A program made the translations under genes and the position numbers. Positions 32,878-40,979 of a stretch of DNA of 64,000 nucleotides are shown here, one piece after another (within the stretch, counting starts at the first letter, position 1; each line of letters opens with the position of its first letter). The notes below the pieces were generated by a model that searched no databases, was not told the DNA's origin, and saw only the letters and a program-made list of their open reading frames with translations. This DNA is from Microbispora amethystogenes (GTDB lineage: Bacteria; Actinomycetota; Actinomycetes; Streptosporangiales; Streptosporangiaceae), in NCBI RefSeq assembly GCF_016863015.1, contig NZ_BOOB01000059.1, positions 1-64,000 of the forward strand, in the 5' to 3' direction.

Positions 32878-33630
32878 CTAGGGGGTGGGCCGGGGATCGA
32901 CGAGGGACTTCCAGCCCGCCGCGGCGAACTCGGGTGTCCCCGGGAGAGCGGCTGCGGGCACGGACGGAGGCGTGGGATCGGGGATGTTCACCCAGTCGCC
33001 CTTGTTCGTGCCACGCATGTCGGGCGCCCACGCCATGAGCAGGCTCATCGCGTACGGGCTGGAGTAGACGGGGCCGTTGCCACCGGCGCCCGTGGTCGCC
33101 GTCACCTTGACCAGGACCGACACCTGCACCTGGTCGTCGGAGCGGACGTTCCACTGCACGCCGATCGTCTGGGTCCGCAGGGCCGCCCCTGCGGGGAGGT
33201 CACCCTCGACGGGAAGGCCGAGGGTCTCGCGCCAGCCGCGTACGGCCTCGCGCGCGCCGTCACGCGCCGCCTTCTGCTGGTCCGGCGGCGCGTAGAGCGC
33301 GGCGGCCTGCTCGGCCTGGCCGACGTCGAGGGTCCAGGCGGCCTCCAGGGCGGCCGCCGCGGCGGACGCCGCGCCGAGCTCGGTCCGCGGGAAGCCGACC
33401 GGGTAGCCTCCGTCGCCTTCGTGATCGCTGGGCATCGCCAGGGCGACGGCCGGGGCGACCGCCCGGACGGGCGTGGCCGGCGGCTCGGAGTCCCGGGTCT
33501 GCAGCACGATCACCGCCACCGCGACAACGGTGACGACCCCCGCGATCACGACGATCAGATGCCGGGGGTCCCACCGCCGGGGTGGTCCGAGATCCCAGTC
33601 GAGCTCCGGCTCGGGGAAGATCTGTCCCAC
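32878..33630 (-). CDS. Bitopic membrane protein with extracytoplasmic domain
   Basis: A 250-residue protein with a short cytoplasmic N-terminus (VGQIFPEPELDWDLGPPRRWDPRH), one membrane helix (LIVVIAGVVTVVAVAVIVL) and an outer domain. The outer part (YPVGFPRTELGAASAAAAALEAAWTL, then LRTQTIGVQWNVRSDDQVQVSVLVKVTA) resembles the NTF2-like or TcpC-type outer domains of actinobacterial secretion or conjugation proteins; this is a weak likeness. The GTG at 33630 overlaps the TAG of the ParA gene by one base, so the two are co-translated. It is followed after 16 bases by the Ser-rich secreted protein. Confidence 0.65.
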   Translation of the reverse strand: MGQIFPEPELDWDLGPPRRWDPRHLIVVIAGVVTVVAVAVIVLQTRDSEPPATPVRAVAPAVALAMPSDHEGDGGYPVGFPRTELGAASAAAAALEAAWTLDVGQAEQAAALYAPPDQQKAARDGAREAVRGWRETLGLPVEGDLPAGAALRTQTIGVQWNVRSDDQVQVSVLVKVTATTGAGGNGPVYSSPYAMSLLMAWAPDMRGTNKGDWVNIPDPTPPSVPAAALPGTPEFAAAGWKSLVDPRPTP

Positions 33631-34610
33631 TATTTGCCCCGGTCCGGTCGCTGTCCGAACGCCTGCCCCGCCGCCGCGGCCAGGCGCAGGTAGGCGCCGC
33701 GGGTGGTGGGGCGCAGCCGGGTCAGGTCGACCTCCGCGCCCTCCTTGAGGTGCGGGTCGAACGGCACCCGCACCACCGTGCGGCACCGGCCGGAGAAGTG
33801 GCGTTCGAGCAGGTCCACGTCGACGTGCGACTTGGGTTCGACCGCGTTCAGCACCACGATGGCGTTCTTGACGAGGTGTCCGTGGCCGTGGGCGGTGAGC
33901 CAGTCGAGGGTCGCCGCCGCCGAGCTCGCTCCGTCCACCGCCACCATGGTGACCAGCACGATCTGGTCGGCGAGCTCCAGCGTCGCCCCCATCGCGCCGT
34001 GCAGGAGCCCGGTGCCGCAGTCGGTGATGCAGATCGAGTAGTAGCGCTCGATCAGGTTGGCGACCGTGCGGTAGTCCTCCGCGTTGAACGCCTCGCTCAC
34101 CGCCGGGTCGGTGTCGGAGGCGAGGACCTCCAGGCGGGCGGACGACTGTGAGGTGAACGCGCGGGCGTCGGCGTACCGGACGATGTGCGGCGCCTCGGCC
34201 AGCAGTGTCCTTATCGTCGCCGCGGTCTCCGACTTGACCTTGATGCCGAGCGTGCCCCGGTCCGGGTTGGCGTCGATCGCGATCACCCGGTCACCGCGCA
34301 GGGAGGCGAGCGTGTTGCCCAGCGCCGCCGTTGTCGTGGTCTTCCCCACGCCGCCCTTGAGGCTCATCACCGCGATCCGGTGGTGACCGCTGGCCACGGG
34401 AGTCTGCGCCTGGGCGATCAGCGTGCGGCGCTCCAGCTCCGCCGCCGACTCCGACGGGTTGATCCGGCCGCCGGAGATCTGGTAGACGAGCCGCCGCCAG
34501 CCGCCGGTGGGTTCGATCCGGCGGTTGATGAGCAGGTGCTCGGCCGTGAGGGGCACGCTGTCCGGAAACTGCTCGGGGGGTGTCGGCGCCGAGGTGCGGA
34601 TCTCGGTCAT
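33630..34610 (-). CDS. MinD/ParA-family ATPase of type VII secretion-like context
   Basis: A 326-residue protein with a deviant Walker A motif SLKGGVGKTTTTAALG (residues about 85-100) and switch regions AIDANPDRGTLG and ITDCGTGLLHGAMG. It is thus a MinD/ParA ATPase that binds membranes or positions complexes. The N-terminal piece GWRRLVYQISGGRINPSESAAE is typical of the ESX-associated MinD/EspI-type proteins of actinobacteria (family knowledge). No ESX core gene lies in the window. It overlaps the downstream bitopic protein gene and follows the large membrane protein gene on the same strand. Confidence 0.85.
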   Translation of the reverse strand: MTEIRTSAPTPPEQFPDSVPLTAEHLLINRRIEPTGGWRRLVYQISGGRINPSESAAELERRTLIAQAQTPVASGHHRIAVMSLKGGVGKTTTTAALGNTLASLRGDRVIAIDANPDRGTLGIKVKSETAATIRTLLAEAPHIVRYADARAFTSQSSARLEVLASDTDPAVSEAFNAEDYRTVANLIERYYSICITDCGTGLLHGAMGATLELADQIVLVTMVAVDGASSAAATLDWLTAHGHGHLVKNAIVVLNAVEPKSHVDVDLLERHFSGRCRTVVRVPFDPHLKEGAEVDLTRLRPTTRGAYLRLAAAAGQAFGQRPDRGK

Positions 34611-34652
34611 GGTCGGGTCCTTTCACCGAGGACGAGGGAGAACGGGGAGGCG

Positions 34653-34688
34653 GTCAACAGGTGTTCCATCGTCAACAGGTGCTCCATC
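34653..34688. repeat. Duplicated 18-base segment at a gene end
   Basis: GTCAACAGGTGTTCCATC and GTCAACAGGTGCTCCATC stand directly one after the other, differing at one base. The second copy contains the TGA stop and last codons of the leftward 34672 gene, so the first copy is a tandem duplicate of the gene's 3' end. Confidence 0.85.
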
Positions 34689-37254
34689 GCACTGTGGCGG
34701 TGCGTTCGCCCTTCGGGCCGTGCATAACGAGCGGCGTCGTCGTGGGCGCGGGGACCCCGCACCAGTAACGGACCCGCAGCGCGCGCACCGTGAGGACGGC
34801 CGTGTGCCGGGGCTTGAGCGTTCCACTGGACGGCGCGACCGACAGGCCGGGAGCTGATATCCGCCACTTCACCGCTTTGCCGGAGGTCGTCGAGAGAGAG
34901 ATCGTGCCTCTGCCGAAGGCGTCGAGCGTGATGACGTTCGGCGCCTGGATCCCCCACGAGCCCATCAGCACAGCGGCCGGGGAGGCCGGGGTGTCCGCGG
35001 GGGCGGGCTGGCCACCCGCCTGCGAGCCGTTTCCGGAAGAGGCGGTCGCGGTCGCCTCCGGCCCGCCGGAGGCCCCGTCTGAAGCGCCGTCTGAAGCGCC
35101 GTCCGAAGCGCCGCCGTCCGTGGCGCCGTCGGTTCCCGCCGCCCCGTCCGTCGAGACGTCACCGCCGGAGCCGGTGCCGGAGCCGGTGCCGTTCGTTGAC
35201 GCCGCCTTTTCCGCCGGGGTGTCGCCACCTGCGCCCGTTCCGGCCGCCGGGGTCTCCACCGCGATGCTCGCGGGGGTGTCAGCCGTCCCCGCGCCGAGAG
35301 GGGCGCCCGCCCCGGCCGCTCCGGGACCGGCCGTCGTCTGCGTGACGCCCGCCTCCAGGCCCTTGGGCTGGGGAGCCGGGGCGAAGAGGTTGATTCCGGT
35401 CACCGTCCCCGCCGCTCCCGCGACCACGACGATGACGATCCGTACGGCGGTCGCGCGCAGCAGCGTGAGGATCCGCGCGAACATCGCGACGATCCTGATC
35501 TGGATGCCGGACGACGGACGCGCGGAGCGCTCCAGGTCGTCCGCCGGAGCCGGAGTCAGGGCTGCGGCTGGGACGAGGGCGGCGCTCGTCTCGGGCGCGT
35601 GGGTGGGTGCCGTCTCCCTGGCCCTGATCTGCGAGAGCAGGGCGTCGTACAGGGGCGTGTCCGGGCCCGGGGTCGTTGCGGGCCCGCCCGCGGAGCCCGG
35701 CGCACCGGCGGCTCCGGGAGGAGCGGCATGCGTGGACGTCCCGGACCGGGATCCGCCCGGCTGGCCCGGCGGCCGTCCCGCACCCGGCGGCCGGGAGGGT
35801 CGTGACGTGCCTCGGGGCCGTACGAGGCTCGGCTGTGTGTCCTCCTGGGAGAAGGGCCGCACCGGTCGATCCGGCGCCCCTTCGGCGGCCCGTCCCGGCC
35901 GGGAGTCGCGCCGGGAGTCACGCCGGGAGTCGCGGCCGCCCTCCGGCTCGCTGTCCGGAGTGGCCGGGGCCGCCGGGGCCTGTGGCGGAACCACCTTGGA
36001 AGTCGCGGGGGCGACGGGGGCGGGGGCCGTCCCCACCGGCGCGGTGAGCGGCACCCCGAAGGACGACGGAGGACGGCGCACCGACGACGCCGCCTGCCCG
36101 GACGCGGGCTGGTCCGCCATCGGTTCATCAGGCGAAGCCTGGCCAGTCACGTCCTGGCCGGGCACCGGCCGAGCCGGCGCGACATCGGCGGACACGGACC
36201 GGGCGGGCGTGCTCTGCGCGGCCGGCTGGGAGGAGGCGACCTGCGGGGGTGACTGAGACGGCGACCGCGTGGGCGTGCTTCGGGTGGACGACGGCCGGGC
36301 GGGCGTACCGGGCGTGGCCGGCTGGGCGGTCCCGCTCTGAGCGGACGACGGCTGGGCGGTCCCGCTCTGAGCGGACGACGGCTGAGCGGACGACGGCCGG
36401 GCGGGGGCGGTGGGGACAGGGGATCGCCGGAAGGGCACGACCGGGGCGGGAGCGATCGGGGCCGGAGCGACCGGGGCGGGAGCGACCGGGGCGGGAGCGA
36501 CCGGGGCGGGAGCGATCGGGGCCGGAGCGATCGGGGCGGGGGCGGGGCGGTTCAGGGCGTCGAGGAGCCGCTGCCGAGTCTCGGAGGTGAGGTCGGCCAC
36601 CGGCGGGCGGGAGAGCACCTGCGGCACGGTGTACCGGATGTTGATGGGCCTCTTGCAGACCACGCAGGTCACGATGTGCGTGAGCAGAGCCGTACGAGCG
36701 GCGCCGAAGTCGGCGGCCTCGCTGTTCTCGTCCGGAAAGACGGCGGCGACCAGCGGGGCGAGTTCCGGGCAAATGGGACGGCCCCTGGCGAGGCCGTCCA
36801 GCCCGCTCACCAGGATCTCCACGACGTCCTGCGTGCGCGCGACGAGCCGGCCGGCCTCCTTGGAGGGCAGGGCGAGCACGTGCACGAGATCGCGTAACCC
36901 GAGTTCGTGGCGGTAGAGCAGGCGCAGCGTCTCGGCGCCCAGAGGGTCGGCCAGCCGCCACGCGCGCCGCACCGCGAGGGGGTCCGGCCCTGCCGAACCC
37001 GCACCCGGCAGGAACCCCCGCCCCGGTCCGGTGGCGCACTCCCTGCGCAGCGCGGAGAAAAGCAGTGCGCGGTCTGTCACGTTCCCAGGCCGCTCCCGGC
37101 CGGCGCACGACCGCATCGCGGCGGTCACCGCCGTGAGGGTGGCGGACGACTCAAGATGGTAGGACGCGTAGTCCACGAGGTGAGCGCCGTGCTCGTCGAC
37201 CCATGCCATCCCCCGGCCGGGGTCGAGCGTCACATCCCCGGTGGGCGGGCTCAT
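34672..37254 (-). CDS. Large membrane protein: sigma-like N-terminus, Cys pair, Pro/Ala linker, outer Ig-like domain
   Basis: An 860-residue mosaic protein. Residues about 1-165 resemble a degenerate ECF sigma factor (DPLGAETLRLLYRHELGLRDLVHVLALPSKEAGRLVART). ALLTHIVTCVVCKRPINIRYTVP carries a Cys pair and looks like a zinc-finger remnant. A Pro/Ala/Ser linker of about 330 residues contains PAPIAP repeats and AQPSSAQSGT repeats. One membrane helix (AVRIVIVVVAGAAGTVTGINLF) leads to a second linker. The end is an Ig/BACON-like outer domain (ISLSTTSGKAVKWRISAPGLSVAPSSGTLKPRHTAVLTVRAL). It may act as a transmembrane sensor for the ParA gene that follows. ATG 37254 is used; GTG 37260 is possible. 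Confidence 0.7.
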   Translation of the reverse strand: MSPPTGDVTLDPGRGMAWVDEHGAHLVDYASYHLESSATLTAVTAAMRSCAGRERPGNVTDRALLFSALRRECATGPGRGFLPGAGSAGPDPLAVRRAWRLADPLGAETLRLLYRHELGLRDLVHVLALPSKEAGRLVARTQDVVEILVSGLDGLARGRPICPELAPLVAAVFPDENSEAADFGAARTALLTHIVTCVVCKRPINIRYTVPQVLSRPPVADLTSETRQRLLDALNRPAPAPIAPAPIAPAPVAPAPVAPAPVAPAPIAPAPVVPFRRSPVPTAPARPSSAQPSSAQSGTAQPSSAQSGTAQPATPGTPARPSSTRSTPTRSPSQSPPQVASSQPAAQSTPARSVSADVAPARPVPGQDVTGQASPDEPMADQPASGQAASSVRRPPSSFGVPLTAPVGTAPAPVAPATSKVVPPQAPAAPATPDSEPEGGRDSRRDSRRDSRPGRAAEGAPDRPVRPFSQEDTQPSLVRPRGTSRPSRPPGAGRPPGQPGGSRSGTSTHAAPPGAAGAPGSAGGPATTPGPDTPLYDALLSQIRARETAPTHAPETSAALVPAAALTPAPADDLERSARPSSGIQIRIVAMFARILTLLRATAVRIVIVVVAGAAGTVTGINLFAPAPQPKGLEAGVTQTTAGPGAAGAGAPLGAGTADTPASIAVETPAAGTGAGGDTPAEKAASTNGTGSGTGSGGDVSTDGAAGTDGATDGGASDGASDGASDGASGGPEATATASSGNGSQAGGQPAPADTPASPAAVLMGSWGIQAPNVITLDAFGRGTISLSTTSGKAVKWRISAPGLSVAPSSGTLKPRHTAVLTVRALRVRYWCGVPAPTTTPLVMHGPKGERTATVRWSTC

Positions 37255-37828
37255 GCGCACCGGTTCGGGTGGAGGACGGCGACTGCGTCATGTTCGGCCA
37301 GAGCATCACCGCGGCCAAGGCGCCCCACTTGCGCGGCGGGAAAATCCGATGCATACCGATACATAGAACGAGATCTTAGACTGACTCGGATGTGTTGGGA
37401 AGGAAAAGAACCCGAGCAATCTACAGTTGAGGATAAGCCGCAAATAACACTGATATGGCTATCCGAAAGGGGCCCAGGAGGGATGTCCGTTATTATCTCC
37501 CCGCTTGTCTGGAGAAGTCGCGACACGTCTCCCCTTCCCCTCAGCATGACCTGTATGACCTGCACGTACCTTCCCATTCTTCGCACGCGCACGCACGCGC
37601 CGGGGATGGTTTCCGTCACCGTCCGCCGTCCGTCATCCGATCGCCACATCCGATGTGAATAACCTTCATATTTCCGGGGAATAACCTGCCTTTCATGCTT
37701 TCTCGGTATTACGGCGCGCACCCGCACCGTCTCCGCCCGGCATCGCCCGCCCCGGTCGCCCGGAACGGCCACCGAAGCTCTTGGAAACGCGATCTCAGCG
37801 ATTTCCCGGCGCAAGACAGCCAGGAACG
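37255..37828. other. Gene-free stretch with lower GC and short direct repeats
   Basis: No credible gene is seen; open frames here have poor codon usage. The stretch is clearly less GC-rich than its surroundings. It contains GAATAACCT twice (37657-37665 and 37679-37687), 22 bases apart, which equals two helical turns, a layout typical of tandem regulator sites. It probably holds the promoter of the leftward 37254 gene. Confidence 0.5.
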
Positions 37829-37875
37829 TGTCAGTCCAGATTGACAGCCCGCTCGCTGTCAGTCTACGTTGACGC
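37829..37875 (+). promoter_or_regulatory. Promoter with two TGTCAGTC-type operator copies before DUF998/photolyase
   Basis: TTGACA (37841-37846), 18 bases and TACGTT (37865-37870) form a promoter whose start would fall at or near the ATG at 37877, so the mRNA is probably leaderless. Two copies of TGTCAGTC-N-A-N2-TTGAC (37829-37846 and 37857-37874), 28 bases apart, overlap the -35 and -10. The first is nearly palindromic (TGTCA and TGACA ends). They look like sites for a repressor, perhaps one controlled by light or DNA damage. Confidence 0.55.
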
Positions 37876-37876
37876 C

Positions 37877-38488
37877 ATGCTTGACCGACTGCTGCTCACC
37901 TGCGGGCTGGTCGCGGGCCCCCTCTTCACCGTCGCGTACCTCACGGAGGGCGCCCTGCGCGCCCACTACAGGCCGCTACGCCACCCGGTCAGCTCCCTCG
38001 CCATCGGCGACCGCGGATGGACCCAGACCGTCAATTTCATGGTCGGGGGCCTGCTCTCCCTGGCCTTCGCCGCCGGCCTCTGGCGCGCCGGACCCTCGCA
38101 CTGGGGTGCGTCGCTGGTCGGCGTGTGGGCGATCGGCCTGCTCTGTGCGGGGATCTTCCGTACGGATCCGGTGAGCGGCTTTCCTCCCGGAACCCCCGAC
38201 CTGCCCCAGCCCAACACCCGGCAGGGGCTTCTCCACGATCTCTTCTCCCTGGCCGGGTTCGTGGCGCTGGCCGCGGCCTGCGTCGTGTTCGCCTGGTCGG
38301 GCACGCCCGGGTGGGCGATCTACTCGGTCGTGAGCGGTGTGCTCTTCGCCGTGACGATGGTGCTGGCGAGCGCCGCCTTCGCCCAGAAGGAGAGCCTCGT
38401 CGATCTGGGCGGACTGATCCAGCGCGTCTCGGTCACCATCGGCTGGACCTGGCTCGCGGTTCTCGCCGTACGCACCCTGAACGGCTGA
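37877..38488 (+). CDS. DUF998 family membrane protein, copy 1
   Basis: A 203-residue protein with six membrane helices and the DUF998 marks HPVSSLAIGDRGWTQTVNF and GIFRTDPVSGFPPGTP...QGLLHDLFSLAGF. Function is unknown. The ATG at 37877 has no ribosome site but lies just where transcription should begin. The photolyase gene follows after 69 bases on the same strand, so the two probably share one promoter. A second DUF998 protein is encoded at 53977-54708. Confidence 0.85.
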   Translation: MLDRLLLTCGLVAGPLFTVAYLTEGALRAHYRPLRHPVSSLAIGDRGWTQTVNFMVGGLLSLAFAAGLWRAGPSHWGASLVGVWAIGLLCAGIFRTDPVSGFPPGTPDLPQPNTRQGLLHDLFSLAGFVALAAACVVFAWSGTPGWAIYSVVSGVLFAVTMVLASAAFAQKESLVDLGGLIQRVSVTIGWTWLAVLAVRTLNG

Positions 38489-38557
38489 TCTTCGCGATCT
38501 CCGTCGATTCCGGGCGCTCCCGCAACCATCGGTGCCGGGGACCACGAAGAGACGAGC

Positions 38558-39853
38558 GTGGAGGCCGTCGTCGTGTTGTTCAACCGGGATCTGCGGGTCC
38601 ACGACCACCCCGCGCTGGCGGAGGCCTGCGCCTCGGCGAGGCACGTCGTGCCGCTGTTCGTGCTCGACCCCGCGATCGCGGCCCGGCACCGCCGCGACTT
38701 CCTGCACGCCTGCCTCCACGACCTGCGGTCGTCTCTCCGGGCGCTCGGCGGGAACCTCGCCGTACGGCACGGCGATCCGGTGGCGCAGGCCGTACGGCTG
38801 GCGGCCGAGGTGGGCGCGTCGGCGGTCTGGGCGAGTGAGGACGTCAGTTCGCTGGCCCGGCGGCGGGAACGCCGCCTCGCGGCGGAGTGCGAGACCCACC
38901 GGCTGGAGTTCCGGCTCTTCCCCGGAGTGACCGTGGTGCCCCCCGGCGCGCTGACCCCCGGCTCGGCCGGGGCGAACCACTATCGGGTGTTCTCGCCGTA
39001 CTGGCGGGCCTGGTCGGGCATGGTCCACCGGCCGGTGCTCGGCGCGCCCCACCGGCTGCGCCTGCCGCCGGGCGTCGACCCCGGAGAGCTGCCCGAAGTG
39101 CCGCCGGAGCCGTACGGGATCGTGCGGGGCGGGGAGAGCGAGGGACGGCGGCGGCTCGACCACTGGATACGCCACGGGCTCGCGTCGTACGCCGAGGACC
39201 GCGACCGGATGGCGGGCCGCACCTCGATGCTCAGCGCCTATCTCCACTTCGGCTGCGTGTCGCCCTCGGAGGTCGTCGACCGCGCGGCCGGGCGGCCGGG
39301 CGGCGAGGAGTACGTCCGGCAGTTGTGCTGGCGCGACTTCCACTACCAGGTCGTCAACGACTTCCCTGAGATGGGCCGGCGCGACTACCGGGACAGGGAC
39401 GTGGAGTGGCGGCGCGACGAGGAGGCGGAGGCGGCCTGGCGAGAGGGCATGACGGGCGTCCCGATCGTCGACGCGGGGATGCGGCAGCTACGCGCCGAGG
39501 GGTGGATGCACAACCGGGTGCGGCTCATCACCGGCTCCTACCTGACCAAGCGGCTCGGGATCGACTGGCGTGCGGGCCTGGCGCACTTCGGCGAGTGGCT
39601 CGTGGACGGCGACATGGCGAACAACTCCGGCAACTGGCAGTGGGTCGCGGGGACGGGCAACGACACCCGGCCCTACCGCACGCTCAACCCCCTGCGGCAG
39701 GCGAAGAAGTTCGACCCCGACGGCGAGTACGTGCGGCGGTACGTCCCCGAGCTGGCGTCCCTCCCGGACAACCTGGTCCACGAGCCGTGGAAGGTCCGCG
39801 GCGGCGTGCCGGGCTACCCCGCCTCTCCCCTGGGCGGCGAGCTCACGGCTTGA
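38558..39853 (+). CDS. phr: Deoxyribodipyrimidine photolyase
   Basis: A 431-residue class I photolyase that splits UV-induced cyclobutane dimers using blue light and FAD. The N-terminal antenna domain starts VVVLFNRDLRVHDHPAL. The FAD domain has SMLSAYLHFGCVSP, QLCWRDFHYQ, GVPIVDAGMRQLRAEGWMHNRVR and VDGDMANNSGNWQWVAGTGND, including the Trp residues of the electron chain and Asn beside flavin. A GTG start is used. It lies downstream of a DUF998 gene in a probable two-gene operon. Confidence 0.95.
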   Translation: MEAVVVLFNRDLRVHDHPALAEACASARHVVPLFVLDPAIAARHRRDFLHACLHDLRSSLRALGGNLAVRHGDPVAQAVRLAAEVGASAVWASEDVSSLARRRERRLAAECETHRLEFRLFPGVTVVPPGALTPGSAGANHYRVFSPYWRAWSGMVHRPVLGAPHRLRLPPGVDPGELPEVPPEPYGIVRGGESEGRRRLDHWIRHGLASYAEDRDRMAGRTSMLSAYLHFGCVSPSEVVDRAAGRPGGEEYVRQLCWRDFHYQVVNDFPEMGRRDYRDRDVEWRRDEEAEAAWREGMTGVPIVDAGMRQLRAEGWMHNRVRLITGSYLTKRLGIDWRAGLAHFGEWLVDGDMANNSGNWQWVAGTGNDTRPYRTLNPLRQAKKFDPDGEYVRRYVPELASLPDNLVHEPWKVRGGVPGYPASPLGGELTA

Positions 39854-39864
39854 CCGGCGGAGGC

Positions 39865-40559
39865 TCAGAAGACCAGGACGACCTTGCCGGTGACGTGGCC
39901 GGACTCGACCATCCGGTGCGCCCGCGCCGCCTCCTCGACCGGAACGGCCTCCTGGATGCGCACCCGCAGCTCGCCCTTCTCCCACAGGGCGACGAGCCCG
40001 GCGAGCCGCGCCGTGGAGCGCTCGGTGCTCAGCCGCTGAACGCCGAGCCGGTCGGCGGCCGGCTGGTAGGCGATCGTGCCCACCCGGGTGCGGTCGGCCA
40101 CGAGCTCCGCCGAGACCTCCAGGGCCTCCACGGTCCCGGCCGCGTCGAGCGCGGCGTCCACCCCGCCCGGGGCCGCGTCGCGCACCCTCCCGGCCAGCCC
40201 GTCGCCGTACGTCACCGGGATCACGCCGAGCTCGCGCAGGTAGGCGTGGTTGCGCTCGCTCGCGGTGCCGACGACCGTCGCCCCGGCGGCCCTGGCGATC
40301 TGCACGGCGAACGTGCCGACCCCGCCCGCCGCCGCGTGCACGAGCAGGGTGTCGCCCGCGCCGACGCGCAGCCGCTCCAGCGCGGTGGCCGCGGTCTGCC
40401 CGGACGCCGACAGCACTCCGGCCTCCGGCCACGGCATGGCCGCCGGCTTCGCGGCCACCTGGTCCGCGGGGACGACGACGTGCTCGGCGTACGACGCGAG
40501 CATGGCCCAGCCGACGACCTCGTGCCGCCGTAGGCGGAGAACACGACCGTCCTGCTCAT
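39865..40559 (-). pseudogene. Internally deleted quinone oxidoreductase-like gene
   Basis: The remains of a zinc-independent medium-chain dehydrogenase. The true start MSRTVVFSAYGG (ATG at 40559) is directly joined, in another frame, to HEVVGWAMLASYAEHVVVPADQVAAKP. The intact second half then runs to the stop with NADPH motif HAAAGGVGTFAVQIARAAGA. About 80-90 residues of the GroES-like catalytic domain are missing and the frame has shifted, so no active enzyme can be made, although an internal ATG could yield a 212-residue cofactor domain. It overlaps an upstream fragment by four bases, as in an operon. Confidence 0.8.
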
Positions 40560-40723
40560 GAACGTCTCCTCGTCATGGCCGCCAGCTGTCCGGCGACCCA
40601 CTCGCGGTACTCCTTCGACAGCGGATCGGCGCCGACGATCCCTTCGACCACCCGCGGCAGCGCGATGGGCGCGAAGGTCAGGGCGTAGGCGACCAGCAGG
40701 ACGAACATCGCCGGGCGCGCCAT
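40556..40723 (-). pseudogene. C-terminal remnant, possibly of a TetR-type regulator
   Basis: A 55-residue open frame (MARPAMFVLLVAYALTFAPIALPRVVEGIVGADPLSKEYREWVAGQLAAM) ends in ATGA overlap with the oxidoreductase remnant. That is the usual layout of a TetR regulator gene in front of its target. It looks like the last helices of such a regulator, with the DNA-binding part lost. The break lies at about 40722, where the opposite-strand PPOX fragment begins. The TetR identity is a guess. Confidence 0.4.
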
Positions 40724-40979
40724 GGCGGCGAGCCGCAAGTTCCGCAACGTCCTGGCCAACGGCAGGGTCGCGTTCGTCGTGGACGACGTCCCGTCCGTCG
40801 ACCCCTGGCAGGTGCGCTGCCTGGAGATACGCGGGTACGGCGAGGCCCTGGCCGAACCGGCGGACTCGGCGGCGCCCCTCCCGGGCCCGATCATCCGCGT
40901 CCACCCGCGGCGCGTCATCAGCTTCGGCGTCGACCCCGGCAACCCGGCGTCCGGCGCCCGCGACGTCCCCTCACACTGA
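40722..40979 (+). pseudogene. C-terminal fragment of a PPOX-class F420/flavin reductase-like protein
   Basis: An 85-residue frame whose sequence SRKFRNVLANGRVAFVVDDVPSVDPWQVRCLEIRGYGEAL and GPIIRVHPRRVISFGVDP matches the second half of PPOX-class (Rv1155-like) split-barrel proteins. The first 50-60 residues, with the first strands of the barrel, are missing. It begins at the same point where the opposite-strand remnant ends, so a deletion or rearrangement has joined two broken genes here. Confidence 0.65.

Noticed and set aside
37251-37814. 187-codon minus-strand frame in the low-GC gap
   Set aside because: Codon usage is unlike the neighbours, no ribosome site and no domain; treated as non-coding.
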